Positions 24,999 to 33,745 of a stretch of 64,000 nt of DNA are shown here, in pieces. The first letter of the stretch is position 1, and every line of letters starts with the position of its first letter. The position numbers and the translations under genes are program-made. The notes beneath the pieces are model-generated. The model was not told the origin of the DNA and did not search any database. It was given only the letters and a program-made list of their open reading frames with translations. Location of the stretch: the NCBI GenBank assembly GCA_016195915.1, contig JACPYS010000018.1, positions 186,001 to 250,000 of the forward strand, written 5' to 3'. Origin of the DNA: Betaproteobacteria bacterium (GTDB lineage: Bacteria; Pseudomonadota; Gammaproteobacteria; Burkholderiales; SG8-39).

Positions 24999-26297
24999 AT
25001 GACGGACGCGCAGGAAGCTTTTTCACTCGACCTGAGCCTGCAGGTCGGCAAGTACGACATCCAGAAACTGCTCGGCAAGGGCGCGACCGGAACGGTCTAT
25101 CTCGCCACCGATACCTTTTCTGGCAACGAGGTCGCGTTGAAGACCATCGAACCGGAAGTGTTCCGCGACCCGGAGTTCGGTTCCGTCTACCGCTCGCAGT
25201 TTCTCAACGAGGCTTCGCTGGCCGGAAAGCTCAAGCACCCGCATATCGTCACCATCCTCGATGCGATGGTGCAGGAGGACTCCGGCTACATCGCGATGGA
25301 GTGCGTGACGGGCGGCGATCTGTCGCGCCACGTCAGCCCCGAAACGCTGCTGCCGGTCGCCGACGCGATCCAGATCGGGTTCAAGTGCTGCGGCGCGCTC
25401 GATTACGCGTTCCGCGAAGGCATCGTCCATCGCGACATCAAGCCGGCGAACATCATGGTGGCGCGCGGCACGGACGTGAAGATCGCGGATTTCGGCGCGG
25501 CTTTCCTCAGGAAGAGCCAGGTGGTGCAGACGGCGGCCATGGGTTCGCCCTACTACATGTCGCCCGAGCAGATCGATGGATTCGAGCTTACCTTTCACAG
25601 CGACATGTACAGCCTCGGCGTGGTGCTCTACGAACTGCTTACCGGCCAGCGGCCCTTCACTGCCGACAGCATCGAGGGCCTGGTGAAGAAGATCCTCCAG
25701 CAATCCCCGGCGCCGCCGAGCACGTTGCGCAAGGGGCTGCCGCAGGAGATCGACCGCATCGTGCTGCGCGCGATGGGGAAGAAACCGGAGCATCGCTACG
25801 AGACATGGACCGAATTCGCGCTCGAACTGGCCTCGGCCGGGGTGCTCGTCCAGTCGCCGGGTTCGATCCCCGACAGCGAAAAATTCGTCGCGCTCAAGCG
25901 GGTGGAGATGCTCGCCGGACTGAGCGACGCGGAACTCTGGGAACTGGCGCACGCGGGGCGCTGGGTGCGCGTTGCGGCGAAGGAGGCGATCGTGCGCGAG
26001 GACGAGCCCGGGCAGAGTTTCTTCCTGTTGGCGCGGGGCAACGTGAAGGTGATCCGCCAGGGACGCCTGCTCAACCTGGTCTCCGAAAACGAATTGTTCG
26101 GCGAGATGGCCTGGATCCGCGGCGGCGAGACACCGCGGCACGCGACAGTGGAATCCATGACCGAGTTGCTGCTTGCCGAATTCGAGCCTGCCGCACTCGA
26201 GCAAATGACCCTCGGCGCGCAATTGCACCTGACGCGCTCGCTGGTGCGCAATCTTGTCGAACGGCTGGCGATGGCGAACGTGCGGCTGAGCAAGTAG
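24999..26297 (+). CDS. Ser/Thr protein kinase with C-terminal cyclic-nucleotide-binding domain
   Basis: 432 residues. The kinase domain (about 17-275) is complete: GKGATGTV glycine loop, VALKTIE Lys, IVHRDIKPANI catalytic loop, IADFGAAF metal-binding DFG and MGSPYYMSPEQ. The C-terminal part (about 300-425) is a CNMP domain with FFLLARGNVKVIRQG and NELFGEMAWIRGG. There is no membrane segment. It should phosphorylate Ser/Thr in answer to a cyclic nucleotide. The CNMP-only protein at 22269 and this kinase may act on one signal; this is inference from the neighbourhood. Confidence 0.88.
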   Translation: MTDAQEAFSLDLSLQVGKYDIQKLLGKGATGTVYLATDTFSGNEVALKTIEPEVFRDPEFGSVYRSQFLNEASLAGKLKHPHIVTILDAMVQEDSGYIAMECVTGGDLSRHVSPETLLPVADAIQIGFKCCGALDYAFREGIVHRDIKPANIMVARGTDVKIADFGAAFLRKSQVVQTAAMGSPYYMSPEQIDGFELTFHSDMYSLGVVLYELLTGQRPFTADSIEGLVKKILQQSPAPPSTLRKGLPQEIDRIVLRAMGKKPEHRYETWTEFALELASAGVLVQSPGSIPDSEKFVALKRVEMLAGLSDAELWELAHAGRWVRVAAKEAIVREDEPGQSFFLLARGNVKVIRQGRLLNLVSENELFGEMAWIRGGETPRHATVESMTELLLAEFEPAALEQMTLGAQLHLTRSLVRNLVERLAMANVRLSK

Positions 26298-26388
26298 GAT
26301 TTCGAATGAGGCAGCGAGATGCCGGGATCGGCGTTTGCGACAGAGTATTTCCAGCGTAATCATTGCATCACCTATCGAGGAGGATTTC

Positions 26389-26775
26389 ATGAAGCCTGAA
26401 ATGATGCTGCTGTTGTGGGCCGTTGCCCTGGCGTTCGCACAAGCCCTGATCGCGGTCCAGGGCGCCGTGATGCAAGTCGGGCTGCCGATGCTGGCGGGCA
26501 ACCGGGAAAACATGCCCGCGATCACCGGGTGGGCGGGGCGCGCGGCGCGGGCGCATCGCAACATGCTGGAGAACCTCGCACTGTTCATCCCGCTGGTGGT
26601 AATCGCGGTGGTCGCGCGCAAGACCAACGACATGACGCTGCTCGGCGCGCAGCTGTTCCTGTGGGCCCGGCTGATTTACGCGCTGGTGTACCTCGTCGGC
26701 ATTCCGTGGCTGCGCACGGCCATCTGGGGTGCCTCGGTCATCGGGATGATCCTGATCTTCGCGCAACTTATCTAG
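26389..26775 (+). CDS. MAPEG family membrane protein
   Basis: 128 residues with four hydrophobic segments and the MAPEG signature in GRAARAHRNMLENLALFIPLVVIA, of which RxxRAHxNxxENL is diagnostic. Family members act as glutathione-linked peroxidases or transferases, or are uncharacterised. An AGGAGGAT site lies ahead of the ATG at 26389. Confidence 0.88.
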   Translation: MKPEMMLLLWAVALAFAQALIAVQGAVMQVGLPMLAGNRENMPAITGWAGRAARAHRNMLENLALFIPLVVIAVVARKTNDMTLLGAQLFLWARLIYALVYLVGIPWLRTAIWGASVIGMILIFAQLI

Positions 26776-26777
26776 CA

Positions 26778-27686
26778 ATGAACTGGCGCCGGCGCCCCGA
26801 GTTGCGCTGGGGCGCAGCCGCAGGGGCGCTCGGTGCGCTCGCCGCCGCCGCGGTCTCGGTCAAGGGCATTCTGTCCTCGAGCAGTTCGACCGCGGCGATC
26901 GGATTTCTGTTCGTTCCGGTCATCGCCGCGATCGCAGCGGTCCCGGCGGCCCTGTGGGGTGCGGCGCTCGGCTACGTGCTGCAACAACGGCGCGGCGCGC
27001 GGCACGGATTATCTGCACTGCTGGCTGCCGCGGTGGTCGCGGTCGTCGCGCTACCTGCCTATCTCGGTTACGAAACATGGCGGGGTCTCGCGCTCGAAGC
27101 CGCAGTGCGCGATGTGCGCATCATGGACGCGCGCGGGCTCAACCAGGCCTTCGATCAATCCCGCTGGAACCACGACAGGTTCTTCCTGGGTGCGCTGACG
27201 CAGAACAAGGCGGCGAGCGCGGCCTTGCTCGAACGCGTCGCGGCGCTACCCGACGCGGATTTGTTCGAGCGGATGGGTTCGTTCTGGGACGTGATGGGCA
27301 GTAACCGCAAGGGCCTCGCAGTGATGCGGCTGGTGGCGCACCACGAGAATGCGTCCGGGGTGACGCTCGAGCGGCTGGCTGACCACCCTCAGGCAGGAAG
27401 GATCGTCCACGAGCTTGCATCCAATCCCAATACGCCGTTGCCGGTGCTCGCGCGCTGGTACGAATCGACCGACTATCTTGCCGAGTGGGGGCTTGCGCTC
27501 AACCCGAACACGCCGCCTGCCGTGATGGAGAGGCTTTCGCGAAGCACCAACCTGTATACCCGTATGAACCTGACTTACAACAAGGCCACCCCGGAGGCGA
27601 TCCTGGAACGCTTGGCGAATGACCCGGATCCGGTTCTTGCGCGCACCGCCGGTCAGGTACTCGAGCGCAGACGCACTGCGAAATAA
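26778..27686 (+). CDS. Membrane protein with C-terminal leucine-rich-variant (LRV)-like repeats
   Basis: 302 residues. Three hydrophobic segments occupy the first 100 residues. The C-terminal half carries short repeats of the form 'L..LA..p...V...lA.Np.tP..vL.rL', seen in TLERLADHPQAGRIVHELAS, NPNTPLPVLARWYES, NPNTPPAVMERLSR and ATPEAILERLAND. These resemble LRV or HEAT-like repeats used for protein binding. It starts 2 bases after the MAPEG stop, so the two may be cotranscribed. Role unknown. Confidence 0.7.
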   Translation: MNWRRRPELRWGAAAGALGALAAAAVSVKGILSSSSSTAAIGFLFVPVIAAIAAVPAALWGAALGYVLQQRRGARHGLSALLAAAVVAVVALPAYLGYETWRGLALEAAVRDVRIMDARGLNQAFDQSRWNHDRFFLGALTQNKAASAALLERVAALPDADLFERMGSFWDVMGSNRKGLAVMRLVAHHENASGVTLERLADHPQAGRIVHELASNPNTPLPVLARWYESTDYLAEWGLALNPNTPPAVMERLSRSTNLYTRMNLTYNKATPEAILERLANDPDPVLARTAGQVLERRRTAK

Positions 27687-27735
27687 GGCGGGCGAGTGGT
27701 AATCTCCCCCCCTTTCAGCCGCGGGGAGGGAGAAA

Positions 27736-28707
27736 ATGCTCCAATCCATCGTTCGATACTGTGCTATCGCGCTGCTCGCGCTGGCCGCCATGCCGGCGTG
27801 CGCACAGCAATGGCCCGCAAAACCGGTGAAGTTCATCGTGCCGTTTCCGCCGGGCGGCACCGTCGATCCGCTGGCGCGCCTGGTGGGCAGCAAGCTCGGC
27901 GACGCGCTCGGCCAACAGTTCATCGTCGAGAACAAGCCCGGCGCCTCCGGCTCGATCGGATCGGGACTTGCGGCGAAATCGCCTGCCGACGGCTACACCT
28001 TCCTGTTCGTGTTCGACACCCACGCGGTCAACCCGACACTGATCCCCAACATGCCGTTCGATACCGTCAGGGACCTTGCGCCGGTGATGCTGGTGGGCAC
28101 CGCGCCAATGGCGATCGTCACGCATCCCTCCAAGCCCTACATGAGTTTCGGCGACGTGGTGAAGGCCGCGAAGGCGAAGCCCGATGCGGTGAGCATCGGC
28201 TCGATCGGCAACGGCAGCCTCGGCCACCTGACCATGACGCTGGTGCAGCAGGCCGGTGGCTTCAGGGTCACCCACGTGCCCTACAAGGGAGGCGGCCCGA
28301 TGACGCAGGACGCACTGGGCGGGCAGGTCGACCTCGCCATAGGCACGGTGGCGCTGCTCGCCGCGAACGTGAAAGGGGGCAAGCTGCGCGCCATCGCAGT
28401 CACCGGCGACAGGCGCTCGCACGCGATGCCCGACGTACCGGCGCTCGCCGAGCAGGGCTTTCCGGGATTTTCTGCACTCGCCTGGTGGGGCGTGTTCGCG
28501 CCCGCGGGCACGCCCAAGCCGATCATCGACAAGTTCCACGCGGAATTGGTGAAGGCGCTCAAATTGCCCGACGTGAACAAGATGCTCACCGAGAATCTCG
28601 GCATGGACGTTCAGTCGAGCACGCCGGAGGCGCTGCAGAAATTCCTGCTGGGCGAGATCGCGCGCTGGGACAAGGTGGTGAAGGACAACAACATTCGCGC
28701 GGATTGA
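27736..28707 (+). CDS. Bug/TctC-family periplasmic solute receptor
   Basis: 323 residues: signal peptide ending ACAQQ, then WPAKPVKFIVPFPPGGTVDPLAR, VENKPGASGSIG and the APAGTPKPIIDKF block. GGGGAGGGAGAAA precedes the ATG. It is followed by an EamA transporter rather than TctAB, so its membrane partner is elsewhere. Confidence 0.9.
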   Translation: MLQSIVRYCAIALLALAAMPACAQQWPAKPVKFIVPFPPGGTVDPLARLVGSKLGDALGQQFIVENKPGASGSIGSGLAAKSPADGYTFLFVFDTHAVNPTLIPNMPFDTVRDLAPVMLVGTAPMAIVTHPSKPYMSFGDVVKAAKAKPDAVSIGSIGNGSLGHLTMTLVQQAGGFRVTHVPYKGGGPMTQDALGGQVDLAIGTVALLAANVKGGKLRAIAVTGDRRSHAMPDVPALAEQGFPGFSALAWWGVFAPAGTPKPIIDKFHAELVKALKLPDVNKMLTENLGMDVQSSTPEALQKFLLGEIARWDKVVKDNNIRAD

Positions 28708-28774
28708 CTGTGGAACTCGCGATCCTCGACGGCCAACGGGTGCGCGTGACCAATCCGGAAGTCCTCGCCTAGGG

Positions 28775-29668
28775 GTGCAGGGCCGAGCGTTTCCGCGCTG
28801 GCTGGGTGTGCTGCTGCTGATGGCGATCGCCACCACCTTCGGCGCCAATCACATTGCCGCGCGCGTTGCCTTCGATCATGGCGCCAGCGTGAACACCGCC
28901 GTGGCGGCGCGCTCGGCGGGTACCGCGCTGTTCGTGCTGGTGCTGCTGCGCGTTCAGGGCGTGTCGCTCGGTCTTGTGCCGGCGACGCGGTGGCGGGCCG
29001 CCGGCATCGGCGCGCTGATCGCGTTGCAGAGCTGGCTCATCTACTCGGCGGTGGCGCGCATTCCGGTTGCGCTTGCGCTGCTCGCATTCAACGCGTACCC
29101 GTTGCTTTTCGTGCTGTTTTCCGCGGCGTCGGGTGTGGAGCGGCTGAGCGCGCGCACGCTGGCGACCATGTTGGTGGCACTCGTCGGGCTCGCGCTGGCG
29201 CTCGACGTGATGGGCAAGAGCGGCGACGTGGCGGGGCGATGGGCGGAGATCGGCGCGGGCGTTGGTTTCGCGCTGGGCGCGGCCGTCACGTTCGCGACGG
29301 TGCTGTTTCTCAATACGCGCTGGCTCAAGAACGTCGACGGCAGGGTGCGAACGCTGTTCACGTTGAGTGCGGCGGGGGTCGTCATGCTCGCGGCGGGCGC
29401 CATCACGTCCGGATTCGCGCTTCCCGCCGATGCGACCGGTTGGCTGGGGCTTGCACTGCTCACTGCGTTCTACGGTGCGGCGTTCACGGCGCTGTTCAGT
29501 GTTCTGCCGCGCGTCGGCACGGCGAGCAATTCGGTGGCGCTCAACGTCGAGCCGATCGCAGTGCTGTTCCTTGCCTGGGCCGTCCTCGACCAGAGCGTAG
29601 CGCCGCTGCAGATATTCGGCGCCTTCATGGTAGTGGGGGCGATCATGGCGCTGGGTGCCGGAAAATGA
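28775..29668 (+). CDS. EamA/DMT-family inner-membrane transporter
   Basis: 297 residues with about ten hydrophobic segments in two EamA halves. The RWLGVLLLMAIATTFGANHIAARVAF start and the second-half LNVEPIAVLFLAWAVLDQ with FGAFMVVGAIMALG are typical of drug/metabolite exporters. The start is GTG at 28775 after AGGGG. Its stop overlaps the next ATG by 4 bases. Confidence 0.88.
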   Translation: MQGRAFPRWLGVLLLMAIATTFGANHIAARVAFDHGASVNTAVAARSAGTALFVLVLLRVQGVSLGLVPATRWRAAGIGALIALQSWLIYSAVARIPVALALLAFNAYPLLFVLFSAASGVERLSARTLATMLVALVGLALALDVMGKSGDVAGRWAEIGAGVGFALGAAVTFATVLFLNTRWLKNVDGRVRTLFTLSAAGVVMLAAGAITSGFALPADATGWLGLALLTAFYGAAFTALFSVLPRVGTASNSVALNVEPIAVLFLAWAVLDQSVAPLQIFGAFMVVGAIMALGAGK

Positions 29669-30306
29669 CGCGTTCGATTACGCGCATCTGCCTGGTGCGC
29701 CACGGCGAAACCGCCTGGAACGCGGAAGGGCGCGTCCAGGGCCAGACCGACGTGCCGCTCAACGCGGTCGGATCGGCGCAGGCGGACGCAGTGGGTGCCG
29801 CGCTTGCCGGCGAGCGGTTCAGCGCGATCTACTCGAGCGACCTGACGCGCGTGCGCCAGACCGCGGAGCCCGCCGCGCGGCGGCTCGGCCTGCCGATCCG
29901 TCTGGACGCGGCACTGCGCGAGCGGCATTACGGGATGTTCGAGACCTTCACCTACGCCGAGGTGCGCGTGCGTTTTCCCGAGGACTACGCGCGTTTCAGG
30001 AAGAAGGAACTCGACTACGATTTCCAGGGCGGCGAAAGCCTGCGCCGTTTCAACGAGCGCTCGCTCGGCTGCGTGCGGGCACTCGCCGCACGCCATGCCG
30101 GGGAGGCGATCCTGGTGTTCACGCACGGCGGCGTGCTCGAAATGCTCTACCGCGACGTGCAGGCGTTCGGGTTATCGGCGCCGCGCGATTTCGAGATCCC
30201 GAATGGGGCGCTCAACTGGGTCGAGATCGCGGGCGGCGCTTGGAGCGTGAAAACCTGGGCAGAGCGTGCGCATCTGCCGCGTGCGCTCGACGATCTGCCG
30301 GAGTAG
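29665..30306 (+). CDS. Histidine phosphatase (phosphoglycerate-mutase-like)
   Basis: 213 residues. Catalytic RHG is in CLVRHGETAWNAEGRVQGQ, the partner acid lies in LRERHYGMFETFT and the second His in VFTHGGVLEMLY. The length and motif spacing fit cofactor-dependent phosphatases such as CobC/GpmB types. Substrate unknown. Translation is probably coupled to the EamA gene by the ATGA overlap. Confidence 0.9.
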   Translation: MTRSITRICLVRHGETAWNAEGRVQGQTDVPLNAVGSAQADAVGAALAGERFSAIYSSDLTRVRQTAEPAARRLGLPIRLDAALRERHYGMFETFTYAEVRVRFPEDYARFRKKELDYDFQGGESLRRFNERSLGCVRALAARHAGEAILVFTHGGVLEMLYRDVQAFGLSAPRDFEIPNGALNWVEIAGGAWSVKTWAERAHLPRALDDLPE

Positions 30307-30364
30307 CGGCGCAGGCGTTTCGGCTAGAATGCCGGTTCGCCGCGCCATTCCTAGGGGGGAGTCA

Positions 30365-31393
30365 ATGAAAATCGATCGCAAGCTTGCGCTCGCGCTGCTT
30401 GGCAGCGCCGCGCTTTTTGCCGCGCAATCCGCCGTCGCGCAGACCACGCTCACGATGTCCTCGTGGGTCGGGCCGCAGCATCACCTCACGAGCACGGTCC
30501 TGCAGGGTTGGGCGACCGACGTAGAGAAGGCCACAGGCGGCCGCGTGAAGTTCCAGATGCTGCCCAAGCACCCGTCGGCGCCGCCGGGGACCTTCGACGC
30601 GGTGAGAGACGGCCTGATGGACCTGTCCTATGTGACCGCGAGCTACACGCCTGCGCGCCACATTCTCCCACTGATGCCCGAACTGCCTGGCGCGGGCGAC
30701 ACCGCGGAGATCAATTCGGTGGCGTTTTCCCGCATCCACTGGAAATACTTCGACAAGATCGGTGAATACAAGGGAGTGAAACTGCTCGGCGTGTTCACCC
30801 ACGGCCCGGGGCAGATGTTCACCAAGAAGGCGATCAACAACATCGGCGACCTGCAAGGCGTCAAGATCCGTACCGGCGGCGGGATCGCCGAGGCGGTGGC
30901 CAAGGCGCTGGGCACTTCGGCCTTCGTGAAGCCGGCGCCCGAATCCTACGAGTTGCTCAGTTCGGGGGTCGCGGACGGCGTGTTCTTTCCGCTGGAATCC
31001 ATCGTTTCGTTCAAGCTCGAGACGGTGATCAAGCAGGCCACGCTGTTTCCCGGCGGGATGTACAGCTCGGCGTTCGGCTTCTTCATGAACGAGGACAAGT
31101 GGAACAAGCTGCCCAAACAGGACCAGGATGCGATCCTCAAGCTCTCGGGCGAGCACATCGCGCGCTTTGCCGGCAAGTCCTGGGACAACGCCGACCGCCT
31201 CGGCCTGGAAGCGATGAAGAAGGCCAGCGTGAACATCGTCAATGCCAATCCGGCGCTGGTGAAGGAAGTGCAGGCGCGCTCCGCGCCGATCATCGACGAC
31301 TGGGTCAAGAAGGCGAACGCCAAGGGCGTGGATGGAGCGAAGGTCCTGGCCGAGTTTCGCGTGGAGCTGAAGAACGTAGCCGCGGGAAAGTGA
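30365..31393 (+). CDS. dctP: TRAP transporter periplasmic binding protein
   Basis: 342 residues. Signal peptide ends SAVAQT. DctP landmarks are the PxxH-like LPKHPSAPPGTFDAVRDGLMDLSYV, then LQGVKIRTGGGIAEAVAKALG and a SYELLSSGVADGVFFPLE segment. AGGGGGGAG precedes the ATG. It captures a carboxylate and hands it to the DctQM channel encoded next. A carboxylate ligand is expected, but which one is unknown. Confidence 0.9.
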   Translation: MKIDRKLALALLGSAALFAAQSAVAQTTLTMSSWVGPQHHLTSTVLQGWATDVEKATGGRVKFQMLPKHPSAPPGTFDAVRDGLMDLSYVTASYTPARHILPLMPELPGAGDTAEINSVAFSRIHWKYFDKIGEYKGVKLLGVFTHGPGQMFTKKAINNIGDLQGVKIRTGGGIAEAVAKALGTSAFVKPAPESYELLSSGVADGVFFPLESIVSFKLETVIKQATLFPGGMYSSAFGFFMNEDKWNKLPKQDQDAILKLSGEHIARFAGKSWDNADRLGLEAMKKASVNIVNANPALVKEVQARSAPIIDDWVKKANAKGVDGAKVLAEFRVELKNVAAGK

Positions 31394-31421
31394 AGGAAGG
31401 GGCCGGCGCCCCCTGGTTCAC

Positions 31422-31922
31422 ATGACCGATTCCCAACGCACCTGGGAGCGCCGCGCCGATGCGGCGCTGGGTGTCGCCGCCTCAGTGATCCTGATGGTGA
31501 TGATGCTGATTACCGTGGTGGACGTCATCGGGCGCTACATTTTCAATCACCCGCTGCGCGGCGGGTTCGAGATCACCGAGCTGATGCTGCTGGTGCTGAT
31601 CTTCGCCGGGCTGCCGCTCGTATCGCACGCCGACGAGCACGTGACGATGGATTTCATCGACCGGGTAATCAGCGCGCGCGCGCGCGCGGCGCTCGAGGGG
31701 CTGGTGCACGGCGTATGCGCCGCCACAATGTTCCTGCTGGCGTGGCTGATCTGGGTCAAGGCGGGAAAGATTTCCGCTTACGGCGACGCCACCGACGTGC
31801 TGCGCATCGTCTACGGGCCGTTCGTGTATTTCATGGCGGCGATGATCGGGCTGGCCGGATTGATCCACATCGGCAAGATCTTCGTCCCCGGCGCGCCGCG
31901 GGAAAACCAGATTCATGGTTGA
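31422..31922 (+). CDS. dctQ: TRAP transporter small membrane subunit
   Basis: 166 residues with four membrane segments and the DctQ signature VVDVIGRYIFNHPLRGGFEITELMLL (here FNHPLRGxxExTE). It joins DctM to form the sodium-driven channel. It overlaps dctM by 8 bases. Confidence 0.9.
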   Translation: MTDSQRTWERRADAALGVAASVILMVMMLITVVDVIGRYIFNHPLRGGFEITELMLLVLIFAGLPLVSHADEHVTMDFIDRVISARARAALEGLVHGVCAATMFLLAWLIWVKAGKISAYGDATDVLRIVYGPFVYFMAAMIGLAGLIHIGKIFVPGAPRENQIHG

Positions 31923-33213
31923 AGGCCTGCTCGGCCTTCTGGCGATGATGGTGCTCGCGTTCGTGCGCGTGCCGATCGCGCTCGCGATGGGCATCGTCGG
32001 CATCGTCGGCTACGCCTACATGCGCGACTGGAACTGGAGCATCGCGTTCGCGATCGCGCAGACCAAGATCTACGAGACGGGACGCAACTACACGCTCTCG
32101 GTGGTGCCGCTGTTCATCCTGATGGGCAACTTCACCACCCGCGCGGGCATGTCGCAGGAGCTGTTTCGCGCGGCCTACGCGTTCATCGGCCACCTGCGCG
32201 GCGGCCTCGCCATGGCGACCATCGTCGCCTGCGCGGGCTTCGGCGCCATCTGCGGCTCGTCGATCGCGACCGCCGCGACGATGGCGAAAGTGGCGTATCC
32301 ATCGATGAAGAAGTTCGGCTATTCCGATGCGCTCGCCACCGGCGCCATCGCCTCGGGCGGCACGCTGGGCATCCTGATTCCGCCGTCCACCATCATGGTG
32401 ATCTACGGGGTATTCACTGAAACCAATATCGGCAAGCTGTTCGCAGCGGGCGTGCTGCCCGGAATCCTCGCGGCATTTCTTCTCTGCATCGCCGTGGCGT
32501 ATGTCACCTGGCGCGACCCGAAGGAGGGCCCGCCGGGGGAGCGCACGTCCTGGAAGGAGCGCTGGCTGGCGCTCAAGGACGTCTGGGGAGTCGTCGTGCT
32601 GTTTGGCGTCGTCATGGGGGGCATCTACGGCGGCGTGTTCACGGCCACCGAGGGTGCGGGCATGGGCGCCTTCGGCGCAATGGTATTCGCGCTGTGGCGG
32701 CGCGTGCTCGGCTGGAAGGCGCTTTACGCCTCCCTGGTCGAGAGCGCGCGCACCACCAGCATGCTGTTCCTGATCCTGATCGGCGCGCTGATGTTCGCGG
32801 AATTCATCAACATCACCTCGATGCCCGCCGACTTGAAGGGCTACGTAACCTACTTCCAGCTGCACCCGATCATGGTGGTGGTGGCGATCTGCGCCATCTA
32901 CGTGATCCTCGGAACGGCGATGGAGGAGCTGTCGATGGTGCTGCTCACCATCCCGGTGTTCTTTCCGGTGATCGTGCACCTCGGCTACGACCCGATCTGG
33001 TTCGGCATCCTGATCGTGGTGGTGGTGGAGATCGGCCTGATCAGCCCGCCGGTGGGGATGAACCTGTTCGTGCTCAAGACGCTGCTGCCGCAGGTGCCGA
33101 CCAACACGGTGTTCCGCGGCGTGATGCCGTTCATGTTCGCCGACGTCATTCGCCTGGGGATACTGATCGCGTTCCCGGCGATCTCGCTCTACCTGCCGAG
33201 CCTGATGAAATAA
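31915..33213 (+). CDS. dctM: TRAP transporter large membrane subunit
   Basis: 432 residues with 11-12 membrane segments. DctM motifs are FILMGNFTTRAGMS, GAICGSSIATAATMAKVAYPSM, SGGTLGILIPPSTIMVIYGV and ISPPVGMNLFVLK. This is the ion-coupled pore of the TRAP system. No terminator-like hairpin was seen in the 3 bases before the convergent GFA gene. Confidence 0.92.
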   Translation: MVEGLLGLLAMMVLAFVRVPIALAMGIVGIVGYAYMRDWNWSIAFAIAQTKIYETGRNYTLSVVPLFILMGNFTTRAGMSQELFRAAYAFIGHLRGGLAMATIVACAGFGAICGSSIATAATMAKVAYPSMKKFGYSDALATGAIASGGTLGILIPPSTIMVIYGVFTETNIGKLFAAGVLPGILAAFLLCIAVAYVTWRDPKEGPPGERTSWKERWLALKDVWGVVVLFGVVMGGIYGGVFTATEGAGMGAFGAMVFALWRRVLGWKALYASLVESARTTSMLFLILIGALMFAEFINITSMPADLKGYVTYFQLHPIMVVVAICAIYVILGTAMEELSMVLLTIPVFFPVIVHLGYDPIWFGILIVVVVEIGLISPPVGMNLFVLKTLLPQVPTNTVFRGVMPFMFADVIRLGILIAFPAISLYLPSLMK

Positions 33214-33216
33214 TCG

Positions 33217-33639
33217 CTACGTTTTGACCGGCCTGTTCTCGGGGTGCCGCTCGGTCGCCGGGTCGATAGTCATCCATGGCCTCGCGCTGTTGGTCCAGAT
33301 GTTCATGACCAGTTTCAGCTCGCCAGGCGCATCGAGCGTGCCTATCTTGAGCACAATCATCTCCGGGGTTTTCGCTCTCTGGCTGTAGATCGGCGAGCCG
33401 CAGTCGCCGCAGAAGTAGCGTTTCAGGATGTTTCCGCTCTGGGCGGTATCCTCGAAGCACTTGGGCTGGCCGGAGGTGAAGGTGACTGCGCTTGACGGGA
33501 CGACGGCGTTATAGCTCGCGCCCGAGCCGGAGGCTTTCTGGCAATGCGTGCAGTGACAGGCAATGATGTTTTGGATCGGTTGGCTGACGGTGTAGCGGAT
33601 CTTGCCGCACAGGCATCCGCCGGTGATTTGCTCGGGCAT
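33217..33639 (-). CDS. GFA-family zinc protein (glutathione-dependent formaldehyde-activating-like)
   Basis: 140 residues. Zinc-binding cysteines are present in GGCLCGKIRY, ACHCTHCQKASGSG and RYFCGDCGSPIYS. Family members bind zinc and sometimes S-hydroxymethyl-glutathione; most are uncharacterised. The ATG at 33639 has AAGGAGGAATC directly upstream, so the longer upstream frame is rejected. Confidence 0.9.
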   Translation of the reverse strand: MPEQITGGCLCGKIRYTVSQPIQNIIACHCTHCQKASGSGASYNAVVPSSAVTFTSGQPKCFEDTAQSGNILKRYFCGDCGSPIYSQRAKTPEMIVLKIGTLDAPGELKLVMNIWTNSARPWMTIDPATERHPENRPVKT

Positions 33640-33677
33640 GATTCCTCCTTGATTGCGAAACGAGAGCAGGCGTGGCG

Positions 33678-33697
33678 CGTCCAGTATACTTTGGACG
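33678..33697. promoter_or_regulatory. Operator-like palindrome in the GFA/Bug divergent region
   Basis: CGTCCA-GTATACTT-TGGACG: six-base arms around a GTATAC centre, between the GFA gene and the Bug receptor at 33746. It resembles GntR- or IclR-type sites in general form. Which regulator binds is not known. Confidence 0.45.
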
Positions 33698-33745
33698 AAC
33701 AATTTGCGTGGTTGCAGCCCCGCGAAAACTTCAGGGAGAAGACTC

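Noticed and set aside
25023-26633. 536-codon minus-strand frame opposite the kinase
   Set aside because: Shadow; the plus-strand kinase and CNMP motifs are unambiguous.
31831-32979. 382-codon His/Arg/Asp-rich minus-strand frame opposite dctM
   Set aside because: Typical complement of a membrane-protein gene; no motif.
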